Part shown: in pieces, positions 33,176 through 40,036 of the stretch
Position numbering within the stretch: the stretch's first letter is position 1
Layout: each line of letters begins with the position of its first letter
NCBI RefSeq assembly: GCF_040096185.1
Contig: NZ_JBBMFF010000244.1
Location: 62,001 to 126,000 of the forward strand
Direction of reading: 5' to 3'
Source: JAZOXB01 sp040096185
Lineage (GTDB): Bacteria > Bacillota > Clostridia > Oscillospirales > Oscillospiraceae
Length of the DNA stretch: 64,000 nt
Program-made: the position numbers and the translations under genes
Notes under the pieces: generated by a model
The model's input: the letters and a program-made list of their open reading frames with translations, nothing else
What the model was told of the DNA's origin: nothing
Database searches by the model: none

Positions 33176-33385
33176 ATGAATACCCGCTTTACCATTGAGG
33201 AAGAAAACATTGTTGCGATCTACGCCGAGGACAGCCGGGAAACAACGCTTGAAAATATCCTTGCCGCCATGCCCTACATGGACGAGGATATGCGCCAGCT
33301 TGCCGCCGCAGCGGTGAACAAGCTGCAAGCCATGACGGACAGCGAGTTTTCCGAAAGGGAGTTTATCTTGACCGACGAGGAATAG
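33176..33385 (+). CDS. transposon-transfer assisting protein (TTRAP family, ICE1)
   Basis: 69 residues. FTIEEENIVAIYAEDSRETTLENILAAMPYMDEDMRQLAAAAVNKLQAMTDSEF matches the short acidic, helical TTRAP family found at the end of transfer operons in Tn1549-like elements. The function is unproven. ICE2 has a relative at 60006 in the equivalent position. A strong terminator follows. Confidence 0.85.
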   Translation: MNTRFTIEEENIVAIYAEDSRETTLENILAAMPYMDEDMRQLAAAAVNKLQAMTDSEFSEREFILTDEE

Positions 33386-33394
33386 CCCATAGAG

Positions 33395-33444
33395 AACAGG
33401 GGCGCGGTTGCCGATTTCCGGCACCGCGCCCCTGTTCTTTTTTT
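33395..33444 (+). terminator. terminator of the ICE1 transfer operon
   Basis: AACAGGGGCGCGGTTGCCG pairs with CGGCACCGCGCCCCTGTT around ATTTC, then CTTTTTTT. It separates the rightward transfer operon from the convergent relaxase gene. Confidence 0.85.
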
Positions 33445-33586
33445 GTCCTTGCGTGGACAATTAGAAAGCCGTTTTTGCGGGTTTGAATATACTTTATCGT
33501 CTATGTCGTTTTCATGCGCTGGAAGCCGCAGAAACACAGGCGTTTTCAGCCCTTAACATTCCACTTGCCACCCCATGTTTTGCGCC

Positions 33587-34921
33587 TTATCGCTCCTGCT
33601 CCCGCGCCCTGCTTTGGGACGGGTAAAGAATACTATCGACGTTCTTTTTGACAACGCCGTATTCCTGCATTTGCTTCTTGGCTTGCCGATAATCTTCATA
33701 CAATTTGGTTTTCCTGTCGTTTAAGCTTCTATACTCCTTGCGCAGCGCGGCGAGATCGGGCAGCTTCTTTATCTGCATTTCCTTTAATGCCCTTGCCGCA
33801 GCTTCAAACAGGATAATTTCGCTTTCATGCCCCCGCAGATACTTTTCCTTGTCCGGCGATTTTCGGTATTCATCGTAAATCGGTTTTAACTGTCGGTATG
33901 TGGTGGTGTGCTTGATAAGCAGCGACAAATCAGACATACGCTGTTCCACTTCCTTAACCGCCTTTGCCGCCGCGTCATGAGCGGTCATAATATCGGCTAT
34001 CTTGCTTTCAAGTTCGCTATAATACTCAATCTTGTTTTCGGTTAGGAAGTTCATGCTTTTAGCAGCCTGTTTCAGATTATGGATTTTTGCCCACCGTTCA
34101 TAGCCCGCCGACTGTTGGGCTTTGATACTGTTTTCAAGATCGACGACAAGCCGGATTTTCTTATCTTCCCGCAGCGTTTTTGTTTTGGCAACATACACGC
34201 CCTTGATACGCTCCTTTATCGCTTCTTCCGTATAGGCCGCGCCGAGCGTCTTTGTGCGGGTAAACCGTTCCTGTCCGGCAGCGCGAAAGGAAATGTATTT
34301 GCCCTGTTTGATTTCATACCCCATTTCCTGCAAGCGGCGCAGCAGTTCGTCAAAATCTTTCACTTGGGGAATGAGAGTATCTATCGCCGTTTTCAGCTTT
34401 GCTTTGTAGCTTGTCCCTTGCTTTTCGGCGGTGTATTCTGCATAGCTTTTTCCCTTGTCCTGTCCCGGTACGACGACGGATAGCCCATGCTCTTTACATA
34501 TCCTGTCGCTGGTGCGCCGGATAAAGTGATAGCTTTGCTTGTTGGAATGGTACTTTTTGTAGTCAACGAAGCTAACCGCGTTGAAAATCAAGTGATTATG
34601 CAGATGGTCTTTATCGACGTGAGTTGTCAAAACAAACTCATACTTGCCGCCTAATACCGCCCCGGCAAGTTCCATGCCGATTTTGTGCGCTTCTTCCGGT
34701 GTGGTTTCTCCCACCGCAAAGGATTGTATCAAGTGCCGCCCTAAATGTGTGCCGCGATCTCCGGCAGCTTCCCGCGTCCATGCAAACTCAATATCGGCGG
34801 TTTCCAGCCCGCAGCCGAAAGAGGACGCAAGCAGCTTCCCGTCTGTCTTTTCGGGATTTAAGATATAGTCTATCGCAGCCTTTAAGGTTGATTTAATAGG
34901 GTGCGTCTTTGTAACCGCCAT
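33587..34921 (-). CDS. MobP-type relaxase (ICE1)
   Basis: 444 residues. The N-terminal relaxase domain carries the HUH metal site THVDKDHLHNHLIFNAV (about residues 99-114) and an IDYILNPEKT motif near the start. The rest is helical with coiled coils. It would cut at the oriT upstream of mobC and pilot the strand. The gene is leftward and convergent with the transfer operon, a standard layout. It overlaps mobC by 40 bases. Confidence 0.92.
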   Translation of the reverse strand: MAVTKTHPIKSTLKAAIDYILNPEKTDGKLLASSFGCGLETADIEFAWTREAAGDRGTHLGRHLIQSFAVGETTPEEAHKIGMELAGAVLGGKYEFVLTTHVDKDHLHNHLIFNAVSFVDYKKYHSNKQSYHFIRRTSDRICKEHGLSVVVPGQDKGKSYAEYTAEKQGTSYKAKLKTAIDTLIPQVKDFDELLRRLQEMGYEIKQGKYISFRAAGQERFTRTKTLGAAYTEEAIKERIKGVYVAKTKTLREDKKIRLVVDLENSIKAQQSAGYERWAKIHNLKQAAKSMNFLTENKIEYYSELESKIADIMTAHDAAAKAVKEVEQRMSDLSLLIKHTTTYRQLKPIYDEYRKSPDKEKYLRGHESEIILFEAAARALKEMQIKKLPDLAALRKEYRSLNDRKTKLYEDYRQAKKQMQEYGVVKKNVDSILYPSQSRAREQER

Positions 34922-35211
34922 ATCTCGTCCACCGCCTTTTTAATGTCCTCTATATCCTGCCTGTAAACCGTCCCCGTCGCATTGGCGCGTTTTGCAATTT
35001 GGTTGATGTTCCGGCTCACCGCTTGCAGTTCCCGGATATATGCTTTTGTGTCGCTTCGGTCAACGACAAGAATATACCCGTCTATCGCCATTTTACGGAA
35101 GTATGCCCCATACTGCTTTATGGGAAGCTGCTTCATCTTCTCGTCGATCAGCCGCTTTTCTTCTTCCGTAACGTAAAACTTCATCTGTATATTTCTCTTT
35201 CGGTTTTCCAT
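34882..35211 (-). CDS. MobC-like relaxosome accessory protein (ICE1)
   Basis: 109 residues. A ribbon-helix-helix-like N-terminus (RNIQMKFYVTEEEKRLIDEKMKQLPIKQYGAYFRKMAIDGYIL) and the MobC signature ELQAVSRNINQIAKRANATGTVY are present. It would bind the oriT and help the relaxase to melt and nick it. It is the first gene after the oriT, and its 3' end overlaps the relaxase gene. Confidence 0.9.
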   Translation of the reverse strand: MENRKRNIQMKFYVTEEEKRLIDEKMKQLPIKQYGAYFRKMAIDGYILVVDRSDTKAYIRELQAVSRNINQIAKRANATGTVYRQDIEDIKKAVDEIWRLQRRTLLNQP

Positions 35212-35217
35212 TTCCGC

Positions 35218-35325
35218 ACCGCCTTTCGGTATAAGGGTTTGGGATTATCCCAACAAGCATTTTCCGCAAACGGGTACTCGTTTGCTGTGCTTGCTATCTA
35301 CTCCATACCCCCACCGAAAGGCGGT
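35218..35325 (-). other. oriT: oriT copy B of ICE1 (upstream of mobC)
   Basis: Inverted repeat ACCGCCTTTCGGT/ACCGAAAGGCGGT (35218-35230 and 35313-35325) encloses two smaller palindromes: TTGGGATAATCCCAA (35239-35253) and GCAAACG...CGTTTGC (about 35266-35285). The TATAAGGGTTTGGGAT block is a plausible nick region next to mobC and the relaxase gene. The core (35230-35297) is repeated in opposite orientation at 29695-29793. Confidence 0.7.
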
Positions 35326-35356
35326 ATTTGTTGCGCGTTCCTTTGATTTTGGACGC

Positions 35357-35390
35357 AAAAAAAGATTGCAGCCGCCATGCGCTGCAATCT
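35357..35390 (-). terminator. terminator of the ICE1 XRE gene
   Basis: On the minus strand GATTGCAGCGCATGGCGGCTGCAATC (35388-35363) is followed by a T-run (35363-35357). It ends the leftward XRE transcript before the oriT. Confidence 0.8.
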
Positions 35391-35412
35391 CCCGATTTCT
35401 CATATTGTGAGG

Positions 35413-35775
35413 TTAATCCTCTGCTTTTTCGACTTCCGTTATCTCCCTTGCTGTTGCGGTTACAATCCGTATGCCTTTATCGCTCATACCGTCCAGCAGC
35501 GCGTCAAGCTGCCGCCGCCCGGTGGATTTCTCCGCATTGCTGTTCGGGAAGAAAAATTGATCTACCGAAATATGATACCGGGTTACAAGGTCATAGAATA
35601 CCTGTAAACTCGGCTGTTGTCCCTTGTTCTCGATATTCGCAAGGTAGCGCGGGGAAATATATAACTCGTCGCTTACCTTTTTGCGGCTCTCGCCGTATTC
35701 ATTTCTCGCGGCTTTTATAGCTGCCCCGAAAGCCTTAAAGTCGTACAATGGTACGGGTCTTTTTGCCATTTTCAT
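35413..35775 (-). CDS. XRE-type HTH regulator (Tn916 orf9-like position)
   Basis: 120 residues. HTH residues about 15-70: FGAAIKAARNEYGESRKKVSDELYISPRYLANIENKGQQPSLQVFYDLVTRY, then a short C-terminal domain. It is divergent from the cargo promoter at 35863. In Tn916-like elements a repressor sits in the same place beside the inducible resistance gene and controls transfer functions, so a similar role is inferred. ATG 35775 is preceded by CAGGGTGA. Confidence 0.82.
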   Translation of the reverse strand: MKMAKRPVPLYDFKAFGAAIKAARNEYGESRKKVSDELYISPRYLANIENKGQQPSLQVFYDLVTRYHISVDQFFFPNSNAEKSTGRRQLDALLDGMSDKGIRIVTATAREITEVEKAED

Positions 35776-35862
35776 TCACCCTGTTACATTTTACAGTTCA
35801 CCTTTCTTTTTGGATATGTCCACACAATTCATATCATTAGGTTAAATACTTCCTGTTGTGTA

Positions 35863-35891
35863 TTGACAGTAGACTGATTTTCTGATAAAAT
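35863..35891 (+). promoter_or_regulatory. promoter of the leader/KTR/RlmN-Cfr-like module
   Basis: TTGACA (35863-35868), exactly 17 bases, then TAAAAT (35886-35891). Transcription would start about 35898, just before the leader peptide's AAAAGGAGG. The strength suggests constitutive initiation with control by attenuation downstream. Confidence 0.85.
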
Positions 35892-35919
35892 AAAATTTAT
35901 GTAAAAGGAGGCGGCGTTT

Positions 35920-35946
35920 ATGTTGCATAGCATGCGTATTAGATAA
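35920..35946 (+). CDS. leader peptide MLHSMRIR (ribosome-stalling candidate)
   Basis: Eight codons from ATG 35920, with AAAAGGAGG eight bases upstream, ending in TAA at 35944-35946. The peptide MLHSMRIR matches the ErmD leader (MTHSMRLR...) at His3, Ser4, Met5, Arg6 and Arg8, with Ile for Leu at position 7. The Arg-X-Arg pattern is known from macrolide-dependent ribosome arrest. The stop is two bases before the arm of the first terminator hairpin, the geometry needed for a stalled ribosome to disrupt it. The match is seen; the drug response is inferred. Confidence 0.75.
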   Translation: MLHSMRIR

Positions 35947-35998
35947 GCATTGAAAAAAAGGATTTTCCCATTTTCAACATGGGCTTTTTTGTCATGCT
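35946..35998 (+). terminator. attenuator hairpin 1 overlapping the leader
   Basis: CCCAT/ATGGG (35967-35971 and 35979-35983), extended by AAAAAAAG/CTTTTTT and GCAT/ATGC outer pairs (about 35947-35960 with 35984-35997), ends in a T-run. A ribosome halted on the last leader codons would cover the left arm and let polymerase through. Confidence 0.7.
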
Positions 35999-36017
35999 TA
36001 TTTTGCGGATGCTATAC

Positions 36018-36090
36018 AAAAAACTAACGACGTATAGATATAGTATAGACATAGTGCAAGCTATGCCTTAGTTTTGTTGTACTGCTCTGT
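36018..36090 (+). promoter_or_regulatory. possible antiterminator structure between the two attenuator hairpins
   Basis: AAAACTAA (about 36020-36027) can pair with TTAGTTTT (about 36067-36074), with an inner CATAG-TGCAAG-CTATG hairpin near 36050-36066. It does not precede a T-run and may compete with one of the terminators. This is read by eye, without folding energies. Confidence 0.4.
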
Positions 36091-36098
36091 GCATTATA

Positions 36099-36142
36099 AA
36101 TGCAGGTCAATGCTCATGTTGAGGATTGACCTGCATTTTTTT
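36099..36142 (+). terminator. attenuator hairpin 2 directly before the KTR gene
   Basis: AATGCAGGTCAAT (36099-36111) pairs perfectly with ATTGACCTGCATT (36125-36137), then TTTTT. It is a strong intrinsic terminator 26 bases before the KTR start codon and would block the operon unless read through. Confidence 0.85.
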
Positions 36143-36167
36143 GTGTAAAAAGGACGAGTGAAATATA

Positions 36168-36353
36168 ATGCTTAAAAAATATTGGATAAAATGTCCGATT
36201 TGTAACGGAAAGACGAGAGTTCAAGTATTTCATAATACTGTATTAAAAGATTTTCCTCTTTTCTGCCCTAAATGCAAATTGACGCATATCATTGATGTAG
36301 AAAAATTAGAGATTGTAATCAAAAATACAGAAAAACAAACTTTTATTATTTAG
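36168..36353 (+). CDS. Cys-rich KTR domain protein
   Basis: 61 residues. WIKCPICNGKTRVQVFHNTVLKDFPLFCPKCK is the Cys_rich_KTR signature, a four-cysteine zinc ribbon with the KTR triplet. Such proteins are commonly found next to resistance genes in Tn916/Tn1549-like elements; the function is not established. It is AT-rich like the following gene and is the first gene past the attenuators. Confidence 0.9.
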   Translation: MLKKYWIKCPICNGKTRVQVFHNTVLKDFPLFCPKCKLTHIIDVEKLEIVIKNTEKQTFII

Positions 36354-36369
36354 AAGAAAGGATATAAAA

Positions 36370-37353
36370 ATGAAACGTTTACCTAAATATACGCCTGCGG
36401 AAGTACGGAATGATCCATACGGATTTACTTACAAAGAAATGTCGGAAGTTATTGGCGAGAATGAAGCAAAAGCCTTATATGAAGAATTATATAAGCAATT
36501 ACCACGCAAAAAAAATCTATCAATGTTGGTAAAAAATATTTGCAAAAGCAGTGATACTGAAAAGTATGTTTACGAACTGAAAGACAACAAATACATTGAA
36601 ACGGTTTTTATCAAGCGGCGAGATGGTGGAACTGTTTGCGTGAGCACACAAGTCGGTTGTCCTGTTGGTTGTATTTTTTGTGAGTCCGGGCGAAATGGCT
36701 TTGTTCGTAATCTAACATCGTCAGAAATCGTACAACAGATTATATTGTTGCGTCGAAAAGTAAACCGTATCGTTTTTATGGGTATGGGAGAGCCTTTATT
36801 CAATTATGACAACTTGATAAAAGCAATCCATATTCTCCGAGATAGATATGGGCTCAACTTTCCAACCGACGGCATTACCATATCAACAGTTGGTCCGGTC
36901 GATCAATTAAAAAAATTGCGCGAGGAACATCTTAAAATTCAGTTGACAATATCTTTACACGCAGCAACACAATCTGCAAGAAATCGTATTATTCCTCACA
37001 TGCGCATATATGCTATTGAAGATGTTGTTAAGCAAGCCTTATCCTATTCTGAAAGGCATAATCGCAAAATTGTCTTTGCGTATTTGCTTTTACCGGGTAT
37101 AAATGACCGGCCCTCAGATGTAAGACAACTTGCAAAATGGTTTCGGGGCAAAAAAGTTATGATTAACGTGTTACAATACAACCCAACAAGCAATTCAAGA
37201 ATTAAAGCACCACAGAAACGGGAAATAGTTGCATTCAAACATCAATTAGAGCAAGCAGGACTTGAAGTTACTATGAGAGTTTCTCATGGCAGAGAGATTA
37301 ACGCGGCTTGTGGACAGTTAGCTAACACATATAATAAATTCAAAAAAAAATGA
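36370..37353 (+). CDS. RlmN/Cfr-type radical-SAM 23S rRNA adenine methyltransferase
   Basis: 327 residues. The radical-SAM cluster motif CPVGCIFC (CxxxCxxC) lies near residue 97, FMGMGEPL near 138, a SLHA motif near 196, and the C-terminal methyl-carrier cysteine in NAACGQL near 316. RlmN methylates C2 and Cfr C8 of A2503 in 23S rRNA; Cfr gives PhLOPSA resistance. The sequence has the GEPL of RlmN rather than the GEAL of Cfr and is short at the N-terminus, so C8 specificity cannot be decided by eye. Location on an ICE, AT-rich composition and an antibiotic-type leader favour a resistance role over housekeeping RlmN. Confidence 0.85.
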   Translation: MKRLPKYTPAEVRNDPYGFTYKEMSEVIGENEAKALYEELYKQLPRKKNLSMLVKNICKSSDTEKYVYELKDNKYIETVFIKRRDGGTVCVSTQVGCPVGCIFCESGRNGFVRNLTSSEIVQQIILLRRKVNRIVFMGMGEPLFNYDNLIKAIHILRDRYGLNFPTDGITISTVGPVDQLKKLREEHLKIQLTISLHAATQSARNRIIPHMRIYAIEDVVKQALSYSERHNRKIVFAYLLLPGINDRPSDVRQLAKWFRGKKVMINVLQYNPTSNSRIKAPQKREIVAFKHQLEQAGLEVTMRVSHGREINAACGQLANTYNKFKKK

Positions 37354-37380
37354 TTAAAAGTGCCAGACGCATAGACGCAG

Positions 37381-37430
37381 AGCCGATAACGCATTAGGTC
37401 AAAAAACCTATGTGTTATCGGCTTTTTTAT
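37381..37430 (+). terminator. terminator of the cargo module
   Basis: AGCCGATAACGCATTAGG pairs with CCTATGTGTTATCGGCT (one mismatch) around TCAAAAAA, then TTTTTTATTT. It closes the leader/KTR/methyltransferase operon. Confidence 0.88.
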
Positions 37431-37826
37431 TTAATATTGCGCAAAAGCCGCTGTTCCCTATTATAGAATGGATTGCGGGTAGTGTATTAAAGTCGCCCTT
37501 TTTTAAGGATACGGCGGTATCGGGGAGGTATCGCCGTGTCCATTTTTATTTACTGTAACCCGCCTAATGCTTTGCGGTCAAAAAAAGCTATGCTCCGCAA
37601 GCGGGATATTCCGGCTATGAATGTGAACTGTCAATACATTTAGCTACTGCTTACATTTCCTTTGCGCCCGTCCGCGTCTTGCGGACGGGCGCATTTTGCT
37701 TTTTTCAACTTTTTTCTGAAAAGCGCACTCAAGAGCCATCTCCCGAACGGGTACGGAGCGAAAGGGGCAGAGAGGACAAGCCCTTAACTCCCGTCCTCTA
37801 CTCCACGCGGGAAGGAGGTGAACTCT
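37431..37826. other. gap before the sigma factor gene
   Basis: 396 bases without a supported gene. It contains a hairpin GATACGGCG...CGCCGTGTC (about 37508-37537), a CCGCAAG-rich stretch near 37560-37610 and a terminator at 37663-37697. The layout corresponds to the space between cargo and orf7 in Tn916-like elements. Small frames here lack ribosome sites. Confidence 0.45.
37663..37697 (+). terminator. terminator before the sigma factor gene
   Basis: TGCGCCCGTCCGC (37663-37675) and GCGGACGGGCGCA (37681-37693) form a perfect 13-base stem around GTCTT, then TTTTGCTTTTTT. Confidence 0.85.
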
Positions 37827-38264
37827 ATGGAGCTATCTTCTTCCGACAAGGAAAGAATACAACATCAGTACGACGCATTAGCAAAGAAAACTTTGGTCGG
37901 CGAAGCGAAAAGCCACCGCCGCACTCTTGCGAAACGCGCAGCACGCGAAGTTACTTTTTCGGATTTGAGCGAAAGCGAACTCGCGCAGCTTTTCACAACG
38001 GACGAATACGAAAGCGATTATTTCCGTTTTCAAGTGTCCGGCTTTGATGTACTCGTCAAAAATGAACTGCTTGCCGAAGCCCTTAACGCTTTGCCCGAAA
38101 GGAAACGCGACATTATCCTTTTGTCCTACTTCTTGGATATGAGCGACGCGGAAATTGGCGAACTGCTGAATGTTGTACGCACGACGGTTTTCCGGCACAG
38201 GAAATCCGCGCTTGCGAAAATCAAACAGTATTTGGAGGGAAAAGCAGATGATGAATACCGTTAG
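37827..38264 (+). CDS. sigma-70-like factor (Tn916 orf7-like, ICE1)
   Basis: 145 residues from ATG 37827 (AAGGAGG upstream). Its sigma-2-like part includes ARREVTFSDLSESELAQLF and its sigma-4 HTH is LPERKRDIILLSYFLDMSDAEIGELLNVVRTTVFRHRKSALAKIKQYL. In Tn916 the corresponding protein promotes int/xis and transfer transcription. Translation is probably coupled to the next gene, whose start lies 17 bases inside. Confidence 0.85.
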   Translation: MELSSSDKERIQHQYDALAKKTLVGEAKSHRRTLAKRAAREVTFSDLSESELAQLFTTDEYESDYFRFQVSGFDVLVKNELLAEALNALPERKRDIILLSYFLDMSDAEIGELLNVVRTTVFRHRKSALAKIKQYLEGKADDEYR

Positions 38265-38490
38265 GAAGTCTGAAAATCTGTTGCCGTTCCCTGTCATTTC
38301 CGCAGCGGCAAACGGCGACACAACCGCCATGTGCGCGATCTTGAAGCACTACGAGGGTTACATAGCGAAACTTTGTACCCGCACGCTGAAAGACGACGCG
38401 GGCAATACCTATTCCTATGTGGACGAGGAAATGCGTAACAGGCTGCAAGTGCGCCTTATTACCCGCACCCTTGCTTTTCATGTAGGATAA
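38248..38490 (+). CDS. HTH-domain protein (Tn916 orf8-like, ICE1)
   Basis: 80 residues from ATG 38248, with GGAGGG upstream (ATG 38251 is also possible). LLPFPVISAAANGDTTAMCAILKHYEGYIAKLCTRTLKD...DEEMRNRLQVRLITRTLAF is the small helix-turn-helix family that pairs with the sigma-like protein in Tn916-type regulation. A long hairpin starts five bases after its stop. Confidence 0.82.
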   Translation: MMNTVRKSENLLPFPVISAAANGDTTAMCAILKHYEGYIAKLCTRTLKDDAGNTYSYVDEEMRNRLQVRLITRTLAFHVG

Positions 38491-38948
38491 TCTTTTAGCC
38501 CATGCGGGGAGCGTGTCCCCTTTCCACGCTTCCCGTTATGGGCTATTTGTCGTTCCGCAAAAGCATATCCGCTGTTGATGTGCTTTTGCAGGCCGACAAA
38601 GCCTATTGTTCTTTGACAAAGAAAGCGGCCTTTGGTGCGCAGCATAACAGGCAAACGGGTACATTCCGTCTGTACCGAGCCAGTCGGCGGGTACGCCATG
38701 ACAGCTTTTCCCCATAGGGGAAAAGCCGAGCGAGAACTACCGCGCCGTAAAACAGGTTTAGCAGCTTGTGGGCGACGACATACAAGGCGGCACAATGATA
38801 CTCCCGCGTTGAACACCCTCAAAGTATTGCGCGGCGCACCCATAAGCATGGGCCGGGGTGAAACTCCCGTGAGGTTGCAGCTAACAACCGCCCGTTTTTG
38901 CCTTTTGACGAATATAGTTTATCCATACAGGAAAAGGAGGTTTTTCTA
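38491..38948. ncRNA. 458-base structured non-coding region before tnpW
   Basis: No frame has a credible start. The region is full of stems: TAGCCCAT...ATGGGCTA (38496-38545, with GGGAGCGTG/CACGCTTCCC inside), a CAAAAGCATA.../TGTGCTTTTG pair (about 38556-38588), a perfect GCTTTTCCCC-ATA-GGGGAAAAGC (38704-38726), and GGCCGGGGTGAAACTCCCGTGAGG near 38848-38875. It lies between the regulator genes and tnpW/recombinase. It could be a cis-acting recombination region or a structured RNA; I cannot assign a family. Confidence 0.45.
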
Positions 38949-39122
38949 ATGGATAAAAAACAGACAATTACAACCGAACGCAAAATAGGGAAAATCACCT
39001 ATCTTGTTCAAGCGTTGCCGAGTGAAAAGGCAACCGATACAATCCATAAAAAGATTGAGAAACTCATTGTAAAGGATTTGCAGAAAAAGCCCGGAAATCC
39101 GGGATTTTTAGCGTCCGAGTAG
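38949..39122 (+). CDS. TnpW-like small protein (ICE1)
   Basis: 57 residues from ATG 38949 with AAAAGGAGG upstream. The KIGKITYLVQALPSEKATDTIHKKIEKLIVKDL pattern matches the short TnpW family encoded just before large serine recombinases in Tn4451-like elements. The function is unknown, perhaps a recombination cofactor. Confidence 0.75.
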   Translation: MDKKQTITTERKIGKITYLVQALPSEKATDTIHKKIEKLIVKDLQKKPGNPGFLASE

Positions 39123-39199
39123 TGCATTAGGCGGCGGGATATGGTATAATGATAGCAACACATTATACCTGTTTATTCGGCTGTCGGAAAGGAGGACTA

Positions 39200-39449
39200 A
39201 TGTTACAGTCGAATAAAATCACCGCCCTTTACTGCCGTTTAAGTCAAGAGGATATGCAAGCCGGAGAAAGCGGAAGCATACAGCACCAAAAAATGATACT
39301 TCAACGCTATGCGGACGAACACCATTTTTTGAACACAAAGTTTTTTGTGGACGACGGATTTTCCGGCGTGAGTTTTGAGCGCGAGGGGCTGCAAGCGATG
39401 TTGCAGGAAGTGGAAGCCGGACGAGTGGCGACGGTCATTACCAAAGATT
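39200..39449 (+). pseudogene. 5' fragment of the ICE1 large serine recombinase, cut by ICE2
   Basis: From ATG 39200 (GAAAGGAGG upstream) the first 83 codons are a normal resolvase N-terminus, with the catalytic Ser in ALYCRLSQEDM and ending TVITKD. The expected continuation (LSRLGR...) is replaced at about 39450 by unrelated sequence, and the frame stops at 39508 after 19 foreign codons. The fragment lacks the rest of the catalytic domain and all DNA-binding parts. The break coincides with the start of ICE2. Confidence 0.88.
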
Positions 39450-39601
39450 ATTGTGCGATAATAGGACTAAATCAGAAAGACCTTGAAAACCAAGGCATTC
39501 TGGCTTAGTCCCTTCTTTTTTTGACCGAAAACAAAGGACTTTCACAATAATCAAGCAAGCCGGAGTGTGCCGCTGCACACTTCCGGCAGAAGGAGGATAT
39601 A
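39450..39601. other. left end of ICE2
   Basis: Sequence foreign to the recombinase starts close to 39450 (TATTGTGCGATAATAGG...). It includes a hairpin GCCGGAGTGTGC/GCACACTTCCGGC (39559-39587) followed directly by GAAGGAGG for the first gene. The right end is outside the window, so the terminal repeat and coupling bases cannot be compared. Confidence 0.55.
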
Positions 39602-39910
39602 GTGGGTGCTATCAAAGTCTTCTTGAAGGAGGTTCTGCTTCCAATCGCGCTTGCGTTCTGCCTCGCGTCATTTCTCAAGCCGATCTATATGCCTGACGGC
39701 GTATGTGACTACTTCCTTATGTGGATCTGCGTCGGCTTGCCATTCGGCATCCGGAGGATGTGCCTCTGGCTCGTTCCCAGCGGCTACGGTATCTCCGGCT
39801 CAGTCGGCATCTTCGCATTGAACTTAATCATAGGCGGTCTTATCGGAGGACTTGCCTTCTTCATCGGGCTGCTGCTCGGTGTCATTCATACCATCCGAGA
39901 AATCATCTGA
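39602..39910 (+). CDS. DUF6050-like membrane protein (ICE2)
   Basis: 102 residues from GTG 39602 with GAAGGAGG upstream. About three hydrophobic helices (KEVLLPIALAFCLASFL, MWICVGLPFGI, GIFALNLIIGGLIGGLAFFIGLLLGVI). I associate this with the DUF6050 family near the left end of Tn1549-like elements; the role is unknown. A terminator follows. Confidence 0.65.
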   Translation: MGAIKVFLKEVLLPIALAFCLASFLKPIYMPDGVCDYFLMWICVGLPFGIRRMCLWLVPSGYGISGSVGIFALNLIIGGLIGGLAFFIGLLLGVIHTIREII

Positions 39911-39926
39911 ACTACATCGTAAACGA

Positions 39927-39978
39927 AGAGGGTTTGTTTCTTCTCCAATTTGGAGTAAGAAGCAAACCCTCTTTTTTT
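39927..39978 (+). terminator. terminator after the DUF6050-like gene
   Basis: AGAGGGTTTG...CAAACCCTCT outer arms, with TTCTTCTCCAA/TTGGAGTAAGAA inside, are followed by TTTTTTT. Confidence 0.88.
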
Positions 39979-40036
39979 GTTGCCCAAAAGCCGGAATATT
40001 TGCTGGCGATGCGGCGAAGGAAAGGAGTTTTTAAGC

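Noticed and set aside
36370..37353. Ordinary housekeeping rlmN
   Set aside because: Position in an ICE cargo slot, AT-rich composition, KTR neighbour and attenuator leader do not fit a housekeeping gene, although its GEPL motif does resemble RlmN, so the doubt is stated in the entry.
37560..37620. Short frame MLCGQKKLCSASGIFRL as a second leader peptide
   Set aside because: There is no ribosome site in front of its ATG and no terminator placed to respond to it.
39200..39508. A complete short serine resolvase
   Set aside because: The frame has the catalytic serine but ends right after VITKD in sequence unrelated to recombinases, and the rest of the catalytic fold is missing, so it is a truncated gene.
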